Source: DAITQM01 sp039794245 (GTDB taxonomy: Bacteria; Pseudomonadota; Gammaproteobacteria; Xanthomonadales; Wenzhouxiangellaceae). Taken from it: 64,000 nt of DNA. Position 1 is the stretch's first letter; the number at the start of each line of letters is the position of its first letter. This document shows positions 24,423 through 33,125 of the stretch, one piece after another. The stretch is taken from contig JBDIVS010000003.1 of the NCBI GenBank assembly GCA_039794245.1, forward strand, positions 121,270 to 185,269, given 5' to 3'. The notes beneath the pieces are model-generated. The model searched no databases, was not told the DNA's origin, and saw only the letters and a list, made by a program, of their open reading frames with translations. Position numbers and translations under genes: made by a program.

Positions 24423-25877
24423 TTACCCAACCTCATCAGGGGTGAAGGCGAGAAACGTCGTCTGGCCGTTGCGCGAGATCAGCAAGGCCACCGTTTTGCC
24501 GGGCTCAAGGCCCGTGACCAACTCCCGAAACGCCGCGACATCGGCGATTTTCTGGTTGTTGATCATCATGATCAGATCGCCACGGCGCAGCCCGGCGCGG
24601 TAGGCGGCGGTGCCATCGACTGCGGTGACCAGCACGCCGCCCTCGGGATCGCCGAGCTGCTGGCGGGTCGCGTCGTCCAGGTCGCGGACCCGGATGCCGA
24701 GCAGGTTGTCGATCTCGCCGCCGCCGCCGCGGCTGCGGGCCAGGGCGGTGTCGGGCGCCGGCAGTTCGCTCAGCGTGGCGCGCAGCGTTTTCTGCTTGCC
24801 CCAGCGATGGACGACGATCTCTACCTTGGTGCCCGGCGGCGTCGCGCCGACCAGCGGCGGCAGATCGTTGTACCGCTCGATCGGCTGGCCGTTGAATTCC
24901 AGGATCACATCGCCCGGTTCGATGCCCGCTTGCGCCGCGGCGCTATCTTTTTCGACCCGGTTGACCAGCGCGCCGCGCGGCCGGTCGAGGCCGAGTGCCT
25001 TGGCTTTGTCGAGCGACAGATCCTCGATGCCGACGCCGAGCAGGCCGCGGGCCACGAAGCCCTGGTCGCGCAACTGGGCGATCGTCGATTGCGCCACCTC
25101 GCTCGGGATCGAGAACGACAGGCCGATGTAGCCGCCGCTCGAACTTAATATCCAGGAATTGATACCGACCACCTCACCTTGCATGTTGATCAACGGGCCG
25201 CCGGAATTGCCGCGGTTGATCGCCACGTCGGTCTGGATGAACGGCACGTACTGCTGGGCGTTGTTGGTCCGGCCCTTGGCGCTGACGATGCCGGCGGTGA
25301 CGGTCTGTTCGAAATTGAACGGCGAGCCGATGGCGATCACCCATTCGCCGGGTTTGAGCCGGCTGGAATCGCCGAACGGCAAGGTCGGCAGATCCTTGGC
25401 TTCGACCTTGAGTAGCGCAATGTCGCTGGCCTCGTCCGAGCCGATCAATTCGGCCTGGTATTCGCGCCGGTCGGCGAGCCGCACGGTGATCCCGTCGGCG
25501 CCGTCGATGACGTGATGGTTGGTCACGATATAGCCGTCGGCCTCGATGATGAAGCCGCTGCCGCCGGTGCGGCGGTCGGGCTCGCCGCGCGGCCGGCGCG
25601 GGCCGTACGGCTCGAAGAAACGGCGGAACAGTTCCGGGATGTCCTGTTCGGGAATCTGGCTTTCCTCGCTGTCGCTGCCGCCGTCGCTGTCGGGCCCCCT
25701 TTGCCCCCAGGCCACAGTTTCGACATTGACCACGGCCGGCGACACGCGCTCGACCAATTGCGTGAAATCCGGCAGGTTCTGGGCGCCGGCCGAGGCCGTC
25801 ATGGCCCAGACAAAAGGCAGGACGAACCAACGGACGGCAACGCGCCTGGTGGTCGTCACGGTGATGCCATTGAACAT
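24423..25877 (-). CDS. mucD: Periplasmic serine protease MucD/DegP (HtrA)
   Basis: Envelope quality-control protease and chaperone. It has 484 residues with a signal peptide (VRWFVLPFVWAMTASAGA). The catalytic triad is His in NHHVIDGA, Asp in SDIALLKV and Ser in GNSGGPL. Two PDZ domains follow (GLLGVGIEDLS... and NLLGIRVRDLD...). Start ATG 25877 is preferred to 25880 since GGAG is then six bases upstream. Its place after rseC mirrors mucD in Pseudomonas, where it degrades misfolded proteins and restrains the sigma-E response. Confidence 0.95.
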   Translation of the reverse strand: MFNGITVTTTRRVAVRWFVLPFVWAMTASAGAQNLPDFTQLVERVSPAVVNVETVAWGQRGPDSDGGSDSEESQIPEQDIPELFRRFFEPYGPRRPRGEPDRRTGGSGFIIEADGYIVTNHHVIDGADGITVRLADRREYQAELIGSDEASDIALLKVEAKDLPTLPFGDSSRLKPGEWVIAIGSPFNFEQTVTAGIVSAKGRTNNAQQYVPFIQTDVAINRGNSGGPLINMQGEVVGINSWILSSSGGYIGLSFSIPSEVAQSTIAQLRDQGFVARGLLGVGIEDLSLDKAKALGLDRPRGALVNRVEKDSAAAQAGIEPGDVILEFNGQPIERYNDLPPLVGATPPGTKVEIVVHRWGKQKTLRATLSELPAPDTALARSRGGGGEIDNLLGIRVRDLDDATRQQLGDPEGGVLVTAVDGTAAYRAGLRRGDLIMMINNQKIADVAAFRELVTGLEPGKTVALLISRNGQTTFLAFTPDEVG

Positions 25878-25936
25878 CATGATCTCCAGTTTTTCAAATT
25901 CGATCGGGTGGCGGGACGATGGATCACGGCGGCGGC

Positions 25937-26452
25937 TCAGCCGCCCGCTTCGGCGATGGGTTCGATCGCCAGTTCCAGCGCGGCCGGCAACAGGCGGCGG
26001 GACAGTCGGCGGCCGGTGGCGAGCCCGGCCAGCAAACCGCCGGCCAGCAGGCAAAGCGTGAAAAAATCGCCCGCCGGCGGGGCGGGGGGCAACACCCCGG
26101 CCGCCGCCGGAGCGAAACCGCCGACCAGGGCATCGAGCCAGCCGGTGTCGAACAATGTGGCGGCGATCAGCCCGCCAAACAAGCCCACCAGCGGCGCACC
26201 GTAAGCGATGCCGCCGAGCCGGCCGAGCAGGGCATCGGACATCGACACGATCACCCGGGTTCCGGGCGGAAATGCGGCGCCGGCCCATGGTACGCGGAGG
26301 ATTTCGCCCTCGCCGCGGGTAAAAAACTGGAGCCCGGCGCCGCAGCCCTGCCCCGTGCGGCACGGACCACAGGCGTCGGGGTCGAGCCGGATCGCGATCG
26401 TCCGGCCGCCGGCGGCGATGACCCGGCCGCCGCGCCGCACTCGATGGTTCAT
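25937..26452 (-). CDS. rseC: RseC/MucC positive regulator of sigma-E
   Basis: 171-residue inner-membrane protein. An N-terminal cytoplasmic part carries a cysteine cluster CGPCRTGQGCGAG, as in RseC relatives, followed by two transmembrane hairpins (IAYGAPLVGLFGGLIAATLF and FFTLCLLAGGLLAGLATG). Family members modulate the sigma-E pathway or the SoxR-reducing system. Its ATG overlaps the rseB stop (ATGA). Confidence 0.88.
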   Translation of the reverse strand: MNHRVRRGGRVIAAGGRTIAIRLDPDACGPCRTGQGCGAGLQFFTRGEGEILRVPWAGAAFPPGTRVIVSMSDALLGRLGGIAYGAPLVGLFGGLIAATLFDTGWLDALVGGFAPAAAGVLPPAPPAGDFFTLCLLAGGLLAGLATGRRLSRRLLPAALELAIEPIAEAGG

Positions 26453-27474
26453 TGCCGCCGGCCCGTCCGTGTCAGACCGGTGTCATCGAAGCGCCGCCCG
26501 AAGGCTTCGAGTGTGACGAGCGGCACCTCGCCAAGCACCGTCACCAGCCGCTCGCCGTCGCGCCGCGAATAGATGTTCATGGCCCCGCGGCGGGCGCTGG
26601 GCGGCACACCGCTGTCGGCCTCTTGCAGCTTTTCGAGATAAACCGAGACCGTGGCCAGGCCGTCGCCAAACAGCAGATGTTCGAGCTCGCCACCGGCGCC
26701 CTGGCCGGCGGTGCGCGTATGATTGAGCAGCACGAAACCGGGCGGCAGGGAACTGCCCGAAGTCAGCGTCCGGACCTGCGGCAACGCGCTCTTGCCGCTG
26801 CCCGCCGCCTTGAACTTGACGAAACGTTCGAGCGGTTGCGAGGCCGCCAGTTCTGCGTCGCCGATCGCCGCCCCGATGTCGATCATCGCGAACGTCATCT
26901 CTTCGAAAACCTGTCCGGCAGGATCGATCAGGCGCGAGCGCAGCAGCATCGCCGAAGCCTCATCCAGCCACAAGCGGTAACCAAAACGAAATTCGTCGCG
27001 CGGCTCGATGCCGATGATCCGCGCTGTATGGCCGGCGACGCGCTCGGTGCCGCCGAAAGTGAAGCGGTACCACTTGCCGAGGGATTCCCAACTGTGCTCA
27101 TCGAGCGCCGGAAACAAGGATTCGGAGAGCCGGCCTTCGAGCACCAGCGAGCGGTCATCGGGAAAGAGGTAGCGGATCTCGCCGTCACGGCGGATGATCT
27201 CGCGCTGGGTGCCGCTCAAGGTCGCGATTCTCTCGCGTAGGCCGTTTTCGTCGTGGCGGTGCGCCACCTCGAGCGTATCGAGCGCATCGCCGTGGCGGTA
27301 AATCAGTATGCCGCGGTAATCGAGCCGGCTCATCGCCTCGGCCATCCGGCCGAGCCACTGATGCGCCGGATCCCCCGCCTGTGCCGCGGCAAGGTAAAAC
27401 AACAACGCCAACGGCGCCGCAGGAAGGCCCATGGAGAACGACCTGTGCAGCATACGCCCGAGCCGGACGCTCAT
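26449..27474 (-). CDS. rseB: Sigma-E regulatory protein RseB/MucB
   Basis: Periplasmic 341-residue sensor that binds the anti-sigma factor RseA and shields it from cleavage until it meets mislocalised lipoproteins or LPS. A signal peptide (MGLPAAPLALLFYLAAAQAG) precedes the LolA-like N-terminal domain (AMSRLDYRGILIYRHGDALDTLEVAHRHD), the typical MucB opening, and the small C-terminal domain (ASQPLERF...). Ten bases separate it from rseA. Confidence 0.93.
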   Translation of the reverse strand: MSVRLGRMLHRSFSMGLPAAPLALLFYLAAAQAGDPAHQWLGRMAEAMSRLDYRGILIYRHGDALDTLEVAHRHDENGLRERIATLSGTQREIIRRDGEIRYLFPDDRSLVLEGRLSESLFPALDEHSWESLGKWYRFTFGGTERVAGHTARIIGIEPRDEFRFGYRLWLDEASAMLLRSRLIDPAGQVFEEMTFAMIDIGAAIGDAELAASQPLERFVKFKAAGSGKSALPQVRTLTSGSSLPPGFVLLNHTRTAGQGAGGELEHLLFGDGLATVSVYLEKLQEADSGVPPSARRGAMNIYSRRDGERLVTVLGEVPLVTLEAFGRRFDDTGLTRTGRRQ

Positions 27475-27484
27475 CGGCGGGCGG

Positions 27485-28216
27485 CTATTGCCCGGCGGGT
27501 GATGGTTGCGGGCGCCGGGTCCCGGCGGTTGCCGCCGGCCCATCGGCTGTTGGGCCGGGCCGTATCGCCCGTTTCACCCCGTCGCCGTCGATGACGATGA
27601 TCGGCACATAGGAAACGAAGCCGATCCGGCCGCCGGCGCCACTCATTTCGCTGTGCCTGAGCAGGTAGGCATCGAGCCTTTGCTGCGCTGTCGCCGGGAT
27701 CTCGGATTGCAAGCCGACCGGCACCGGGGACGGCGTGTAAATATGATCGAGGGCATTCTGCCGCGTCGTGAAATCGCCGTATGGCGCGCCGCCGGAGACC
27801 TGTGCCGTGGGAGCGATGCCGGCCAACGGCAAGGCGCCGGGGTTGTCGTCCAGCGCATTGTTGCGCAACCCGATCAGCGCGACGAAGGCTACCGCCGCCG
27901 CCGCCGCACCGCTCGCCGCCAGCGCCCCGACGCGCCGTAACAGCGTCCCGCTGCCGCCGAGCGGCCGTGGCTCGCCGGCCAGGGCGGCGGCAATCCGTTC
28001 GGCCAGACCGCCGGCCGGGGCATCGAGGCGCCGGTCGTGCAGGTAATCGCGGACCAGGTGCCAGCGGCGCCAGCAGGCGCAGAACTGCGGTTCGGCGAGG
28101 AGCCGGCGGACAAAAAAACGCGCCGCCTTGCGATTCATTTCGCCGTCCATGAACAGCGACAGGTGTTCGTTTCCGGAGACCGCGTCACCGGTGATGTGTG
28201 GTGTGGTGCTGGACAT
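27485..28216 (-). CDS. rseA: Anti-sigma-E factor RseA/MucA
   Basis: 243 residues. The N-terminal cytosolic part holds RpoE inactive (HLSLFMDGEMNRKAARFFVRRLL, then WRRWHLVRDYLH). A single transmembrane helix at about 100-118 (ALAASGAAAAAVAFVALIGL) leads to a periplasmic tail with DAYLLRHSEMSG, a MucA-like C-terminal signature. It lies directly after rpoE. Site-1 and site-2 cleavage around the membrane helix would release the sigma factor. Confidence 0.92.
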   Translation of the reverse strand: MSSTTPHITGDAVSGNEHLSLFMDGEMNRKAARFFVRRLLAEPQFCACWRRWHLVRDYLHDRRLDAPAGGLAERIAAALAGEPRPLGGSGTLLRRVGALAASGAAAAAVAFVALIGLRNNALDDNPGALPLAGIAPTAQVSGGAPYGDFTTRQNALDHIYTPSPVPVGLQSEIPATAQQRLDAYLLRHSEMSGAGGRIGFVSYVPIIVIDGDGVKRAIRPGPTADGPAATAGTRRPQPSPAGQ

Positions 28217-28220
28217 CGTT

Positions 28221-28799
28221 TCAATCCATCAATAATGGTCTAAGTTTATGGTCGATCGCCTCGCGGGCGCGGAAAATGCGCGACCGCACGGTACCGATCG
28301 GGCATTCCATCGTCCTGGCGATCTCCTCGTAACTCATACCCTCGACTTCGCGCAGCGTGATCGCGGTGCGCAGATCCTCGGGTAACGACTCGATGGCGCG
28401 CTCGATCGTCTGCTCGATTTCCTGGCGCAACAACTCGTGTTCGGGCGTGTTGCCGTCCTGCAGGCGGTCGTCGCCGGCGTACTGCTCGACTTCGTGGGCA
28501 TCGAGGTCGGTGGCCGGCGGGCGCCGGGATTGAGACACGAGATGATTTTTCGCGGTATTGATCGCAATCCGGTACAGCCAGGTGAAAAACGCGCTGTCGC
28601 CGCGGAAACGGCCGATCGCGCGATACGCCTTGATGAAGGCTTCCTGGGCCACGTCCAGCGCTTCCGACTGATCGGCGACATAACGCGACACCAGGCTGAT
28701 GATCTTGTGCTGGTATTTGCGTACCAAAAGATCGAATGCACCTTTATCGCCTCGTTGGACCTGTTCAACCAGGATTTGATCGGTCAGCTTGTCACCCAT
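28221..28799 (-). CDS. rpoE: RNA polymerase sigma factor RpoE (AlgU)
   Basis: 192-residue ECF sigma factor of the envelope stress response. Region 2 is visible as AFDLLVRKYQHKIISLVSRY and DVAQEAFIKAYRAIGRFRG, with SAFFTWLYRIAINTAKNHL. Region 4 is LPEDLRTAITLREVEGMSYEEIARTM followed by PIGTVRSRIFRAREAID. It is the first gene of the run rpoE-rseA-rseB-rseC-mucD-lepA onward, and has a matching sigma-E-type promoter 80 bp upstream. Confidence 0.97.
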   Translation of the reverse strand: MGDKLTDQILVEQVQRGDKGAFDLLVRKYQHKIISLVSRYVADQSEALDVAQEAFIKAYRAIGRFRGDSAFFTWLYRIAINTAKNHLVSQSRRPPATDLDAHEVEQYAGDDRLQDGNTPEHELLRQEIEQTIERAIESLPEDLRTAITLREVEGMSYEEIARTMECPIGTVRSRIFRAREAIDHKLRPLLMD

Positions 28800-28880
28800 G
28801 TACCCGTCCGCTCACGGCACGCCGGAGCATGGGCGCGGCGCTGACGCCGCCGGACGGCCGGTCATCCGCCGCCATGCCCA

Positions 28881-28908
28881 CTAGACCCGTGGTCCGCGAT
28901 TAAGTTTC
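28881..28908 (-). promoter_or_regulatory. Sigma-E-type promoter of rpoE (autoregulatory)
   Basis: On the minus strand GAAACTT (28908-28902) is followed by a 15-base spacer and GTCTAG (28886-28881), close to the known sigma-E consensus GGAACTT-N15/16-GTCTAA. It would start transcription about 75 bases before the rpoE ATG. RpoE/AlgU autoregulation is established in E. coli and Pseudomonas; this site is inferred from sequence alone. Confidence 0.75.
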
Positions 28909-29032
28909 GTTATCCCGCCGTCCGGCGCGGCGAAAATATCCGGGAAAATCCGCTGTCACCATTATAATGCGCAGGTGCAGGCCACCGGCATCCTCCCGGC
29001 TGCCGGCATCGCGCTGACCTACAGGATCGATC

Positions 29033-30559
29033 ATGACCGCAAGCCGTTACGCTTTCCTCGCCCGCCTCGGTATCGAGCCGCTCAATCCCGGCGCCTGGTT
29101 CGGGGCCTACCCGCCGCCGGACGGCGGCCCGGAAATCACCGCCTTCAATCCGGCCAGCGGCGAAGCGCTCGCCCGGGTCCAGGCGGCCGGCGTCGAAACC
29201 TACGAAGCGGTGCTCGCCAAGGCGGCCGAACTCGCGCCTAAATGGCGCGACGTACCGGCGCCTGAGCGCGGCGAGGCGATCCGCCTTGTCGCCGCCGCAC
29301 TCAGACGCCACAAGAACGACCTCGGTTCCCTGGTCAGCCTGGAAATGGGCAAGATCAAGGCCGAGGGCGACGGCGAGGTGCAGGAGATGATCGACATCGG
29401 CGATTTCGCCGTCGGCCTCTCTCGGCAGCTCTACGGGTTGACGATGCACTCCGAGCGCCCAGCGCACCGGATGTACGAGCAATGGCACCCGCTCGGCATC
29501 GTCGGCGTGATCTCGGCGTTCAATTTTCCGGTCGCGGTATGGGCCTGGAACGCGTTCCTCGCCGCGGTGTGCGGCAACATCACCGTCTGGAAGCCGTCGC
29601 CGAAGGGCGCACTGTGCTGCGTCGCGGTGCAGAAAATTTGCAACGAGACGCTCGCCGCCGGCGGCTTTCCGCCGATCTTCCTGAGCTTCATCACCGCCGA
29701 CAATACCCTCGCCGAGCGCTTCGTCGACGACCGGCGCGTCGCCCTGATGTCGTTTACCGGCTCGTGCGAAGTCGGCCGCCGGGTCGCGCACCGCGTCGCT
29801 TCGCGCCTCGGCAAATCGCTGCTCGAACTCGGCGGCAACAACGCCCTGATCGTCGATCGAAGCGCCGACCTCAGTCTCGCCGTGCCGGCCATCGTCTTCG
29901 GCGCCGTCGGCACCGCCGGGCAACGCTGTACGACGACCCGCCGGCTCATCGTGCACCGCGATCGCCTCGCCGAAATCGAGGCGGCACTGGTCAAGGCTTA
30001 CGCCCAGGTCCGGATCGGCGACCCGCTGGATCCCGAGACCCTGATGGGCCCATTGACCGACGAGCGTGCGGTCGATGCCTACCTCGCGGCGATCGAGGCG
30101 GCCCGGGCCGCCGGCGGCCAGTTGCTGTACGGCGGCCGGCGGCTCGACCGCCCCGGACATTTCGTCGAACCGGCGCTGATCCGTGCCGAAAATCACTGGG
30201 ACGTCGTCCAGCAGGAAACTTTCGCACCGATTCTCTACGTGATTCCCTGCTCCGGCATCGAGGAGGCGATCGCCCTGCAAAACGCCGTGCCGCAGGGACT
30301 GTCGTCGGCGCTGTTCACCAACGACCTCAGGCATGCCGAGCGCTTTTTATCGGCAGCCGGCAGCGACTGCGGCATCGCCAATATCAACATCGGCACCTCC
30401 GGGGCCGAGATCGGCGGCGCTTTCGGCGGTGAAAAGGACACCGGCGGCGGCCGCGAATCGGGCTCGGATGCGTGGAAAAACTACATGCGGCGGCAGACCA
30501 ACACGATCAATTACGGCACCGCCCTGCCACTCGCCCAGGGCATCCGGTTCGAACTTTGA
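29033..30559 (+). CDS. Aldehyde dehydrogenase, ALDH7 (aminoadipate-semialdehyde) family
   Basis: 508-residue NAD-dependent dehydrogenase. The active-site glutamate region is LLELGGNNALIV and the nucleophile is Cys in GTAGQRCTTTRRL. The long C-terminal signature NIGTSGAEIGGAFGGEKDTG with GRESGSDAWKNYMRRQTNT identifies the antiquitin/ALDH7 group. These proteins oxidise alpha-aminoadipate semialdehyde (or its cyclic form P6C) in lysine catabolism, or related aldehydes. No lysine-catabolism genes lie nearby, so the substrate stays open. It is divergent from rpoE. Confidence 0.9.
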   Translation: MTASRYAFLARLGIEPLNPGAWFGAYPPPDGGPEITAFNPASGEALARVQAAGVETYEAVLAKAAELAPKWRDVPAPERGEAIRLVAAALRRHKNDLGSLVSLEMGKIKAEGDGEVQEMIDIGDFAVGLSRQLYGLTMHSERPAHRMYEQWHPLGIVGVISAFNFPVAVWAWNAFLAAVCGNITVWKPSPKGALCCVAVQKICNETLAAGGFPPIFLSFITADNTLAERFVDDRRVALMSFTGSCEVGRRVAHRVASRLGKSLLELGGNNALIVDRSADLSLAVPAIVFGAVGTAGQRCTTTRRLIVHRDRLAEIEAALVKAYAQVRIGDPLDPETLMGPLTDERAVDAYLAAIEAARAAGGQLLYGGRRLDRPGHFVEPALIRAENHWDVVQQETFAPILYVIPCSGIEEAIALQNAVPQGLSSALFTNDLRHAERFLSAAGSDCGIANINIGTSGAEIGGAFGGEKDTGGGRESGSDAWKNYMRRQTNTINYGTALPLAQGIRFEL

Positions 30560-30572
30560 TTCCGCGCCGAAC

Positions 30573-31601
30573 GTGAACCGGCGGCACCTCGGCGGGCTGG
30601 TCAAGGCAGCGGCGCTATTGCCGCCGGAACCGGCCCACACGCTCACCCTGAAAGCGCTCGACCGGCTGGTCAGGCTCGGCTGGCACCCGCCGCCGCCGGC
30701 CGTCGAACAACCCTGCCGCCTGTGGGGGCGGATGCTGCCCAACGGCGTCGGTCTGGCCGCCGGACTGGACAAGAACGGTGATTTCATCGACGCCCTCGGG
30801 GCCCTCGGTTTCGGCTTTATCGAAATCGGCACCGTGACGCCGCGGCCGCAGCCCGGCAATCCGCCACCCCGGCTTTTCCGGCTGCGCCGCGAGCTTGCCT
30901 TGATCAACCGGATGGGGTTCAACAACCGGGGCGTCGATCATCTGCTGGCCAGGCTCAAGAACGCCCGCTGGCCGGGCCTGATCGGCGTCAACATCGGCAA
31001 GAACCGGACCACCGAGGCGAGCCTGGCCGGTGCCGATTACCTGCACTGCCTGCGCCTTTTGCACGCCCACGCCGGGTACATCGCGATCAACCTCTCCTCG
31101 CCTAACACCCCCGGCCTGCGCGGTCTGCAACAGCCGCCGGTCCTGGCGGCGCTGCTCACCCAACTGGCTGAGGAACGCGAGCGGCTCGCTGCGCGCGACG
31201 GCCGCCGTACACCGCTCGCCGTCAAACTGTCGCCGGACCTCGATGCGGCAGCGATTCCGGCCATCGCCGCCGTGTTGCTCGACCACGACATCGACGGGGC
31301 GATCATCGCCAATACCACGCTCGCCCGCCCCGGACTGGAAGGCAGCCGCCATGCCGCCGAACCCGGCGGTCTGAGCGGTGCGCCGCTCAAACCGCTGGCC
31401 GATCTGTGCCTCGAACGGTTTCGCCGCGTCTGGCCCGCCGATCGCCCGCTGATCGCCTCGGGCGGGATCATGAGCGGGGTGGATGCGGCGGATAAACTGG
31501 CGCGCGGCGCCACGGCGGTGCAGCTTTATACCGGCCTGATCTACCGCGGTCCGGTGCTGCTCGACGAATGTGCCGCAACACTCGCCGCCACCGCTCGATG
31601 A
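30573..31601 (+). CDS. pyrD: Dihydroorotate dehydrogenase (quinone), class 2
   Basis: Membrane-associated flavoenzyme of pyrimidine synthesis, passing electrons to quinone. It has 342 residues with a GTG start at 30573, 13 bases after the aldehyde dehydrogenase stop. The N-terminal membrane-binding helices are followed by PNGVGLAAGLDKNG, FGFIEIGTVTPRPQPGNPPP, INRMGFNN, GVNIGKN, INLSSPNTPGLR (catalytic Ser), VKLSPDL, IIANTT and VQLYTGLIYRGP. It overlaps murB by ATGA. Confidence 0.96.
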   Translation: MNRRHLGGLVKAAALLPPEPAHTLTLKALDRLVRLGWHPPPPAVEQPCRLWGRMLPNGVGLAAGLDKNGDFIDALGALGFGFIEIGTVTPRPQPGNPPPRLFRLRRELALINRMGFNNRGVDHLLARLKNARWPGLIGVNIGKNRTTEASLAGADYLHCLRLLHAHAGYIAINLSSPNTPGLRGLQQPPVLAALLTQLAEERERLAARDGRRTPLAVKLSPDLDAAAIPAIAAVLLDHDIDGAIIANTTLARPGLEGSRHAAEPGGLSGAPLKPLADLCLERFRRVWPADRPLIASGGIMSGVDAADKLARGATAVQLYTGLIYRGPVLLDECAATLAATAR

Positions 31602-32641
31602 GCGGCACAACCTTTCACATCGGGCACAACGTACCGCTCGCGGCGTTGACGGCGTTGCGCCTGCCGGTGGTCGCCGCCGAATGGCACGAACTGACGAGCA
31701 CAGGCGATGCCTGCGCCGCGTGGCTCGAGGGCGGCCCGCCGGATCTGATCCTCGGCGGCGGCAGCAATATCGTGATTGCCAGCGAACGGGTCGGTGTGGT
31801 CTGGCATCCGGCGCTACGCGAACGTCGGGTGCTGGGGGATGACGGCGATGCCCTGCTGCTGCGCGTCGGCGCCGGTGAAGTGTGGGACGACATCGTCGCC
31901 TGGTCGCTGGCCGAAGGCGGCTCGGGTCTCGAAAACCTGTCGCTGATCCCCGGCCTGTGCGGCGCGGCACCGATCCAGAACATCGGCGCCTACGGCGTCG
32001 AACTGGCCGAATTCATCGCCACCGTCGAAACCCTCGATCTCTCAACCGGCGAAGTGCGCCGTTTTGCGGCCGATGAATGTGGCTTCGCCTATCGTCACAG
32101 CCGCTTTCGCGGCGCCGAGCGCGGGCGCTACCTGATATTAGCTTTGGAACTGCGGCTACCCGTCGAGCGCCGGCCGCGAACCGGCTACCCGGGTATCGCC
32201 GAAGAACTCAAGGCCTTAGGCATCGCGCCCGAAAAAGCCCAGCCCACCGATGTCCGCCGCGCCGTCATCGCCATCCGCCGGCGCAAACTGCCCGACCCCG
32301 CCATGCTGCCCAACACCGGGAGTTTTTTCAAAAATCCGCTCGTCGATCCTGAACTGGCCGCCGCCTTGCAGGAACGCTGGCCGGCGCTGCCGGCCTGGCC
32401 CGCCGCCGGCAAAACCAAACTGAGCGCCGCCTGGCTGATCGAAGCCTGTGGCCTAAAAGGGATGCGGCAGGGCAGTGCCGGGATCAGCGAGCAGCACGCC
32501 CTTGTTTTAGTCAACTACGGCAATGCAAGCGGCACGGATCTCCTCGCTCTCGCCCGCCGGGTGCAGGACGAGGTGTACCGGCGCTTTAGCATCGAACTTG
32601 AAATAGAACCTGCCGTTTACTCGTCCTCCGCCGCCGGATAA
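31598..32641 (+). CDS. murB: UDP-N-acetylenolpyruvoylglucosamine reductase (type I)
   Basis: FAD-dependent reductase making UDP-MurNAc in peptidoglycan synthesis. It has 347 residues. FAD binding is seen in LILGGGSNIV, LSLIPGLCGAAPIQNIGAYG and ECGFAYRHSRF; PNTGSFFKNP carries the catalytic Ser, and the C-terminal AWLIEACGLKG, SEQHALVLVN and E in LEIEPAV complete the type I layout. It ends 25 bp inside the convergent DUF6165 gene. Confidence 0.96.
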   Translation: MSGTTFHIGHNVPLAALTALRLPVVAAEWHELTSTGDACAAWLEGGPPDLILGGGSNIVIASERVGVVWHPALRERRVLGDDGDALLLRVGAGEVWDDIVAWSLAEGGSGLENLSLIPGLCGAAPIQNIGAYGVELAEFIATVETLDLSTGEVRRFAADECGFAYRHSRFRGAERGRYLILALELRLPVERRPRTGYPGIAEELKALGIAPEKAQPTDVRRAVIAIRRRKLPDPAMLPNTGSFFKNPLVDPELAAALQERWPALPAWPAAGKTKLSAAWLIEACGLKGMRQGSAGISEQHALVLVNYGNASGTDLLALARRVQDEVYRRFSIELEIEPAVYSSSAAG

Positions 32642-33027
32642 GCGGTGTACTGCTTGACTTCGGCCAGTTCCGAACCGAGCTGTTCGTTGATCCGGTTCTT
32701 CAACTCAAAGCGCCAATCGTTGTGCCGGTAAACGTCGCGCGACAGCTCGATGAAGCGCTCATCGAACTCGGCGCGCGCCTCGTGGGCGCGGATTTCGTCC
32801 TCGATCCCCCATAGCCGCTCGTTGACCGCCCGCAACTGATCCTTGAGACGGGCGACCTCGATCGTCTCCACTCCGCCGGCCCGCCAGATCTCATGCAACA
32901 GGCGGTACTCATGCGCCGCCTTCGCCCGCCGCTCCGGGTCGGAAACCTTTTCCTGCTTGATCTCCAATATCGTCAGTTTGTCCGCCAGTTCGCCCGGCGA
33001 GACGGGAATTGTCAGCGCCATTTTCAT
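32617..33027 (-). CDS. DUF6165 protein
   Basis: 136 residues of unknown function, with GGAG upstream of ATG 33027. The family opening IPVSPGELADKLTILEIKQEKV, the central LKDQLRAVNERLWGIEDEIRAHE and RFIELSRDVYRHNDWRFELKNRINE are strongly helical, probably coiled-coil, and match DUF6165 as I remember it; I know no role. Its 3' end overlaps murB by 25 bp in convergent orientation. Confidence 0.75.
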   Translation of the reverse strand: MKMALTIPVSPGELADKLTILEIKQEKVSDPERRAKAAHEYRLLHEIWRAGGVETIEVARLKDQLRAVNERLWGIEDEIRAHEARAEFDERFIELSRDVYRHNDWRFELKNRINEQLGSELAEVKQYTAYPAAEDE

Positions 33028-33125
33028 CGTGGCACTCCGCCGCAGCTTGCGACAATTTGCCGCACCACCTGCCATACATCGTTCAGTAAGATTGCTGCAG
33101 TTGTTCTCATCACAAGGGGCACTCC

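Noticed and set aside
28961..28968. ATTATAAT as a promoter of the aldehyde dehydrogenase
   Set aside because: Self-complementary and with no -35 hexamer on either strand at 16-18 bases.
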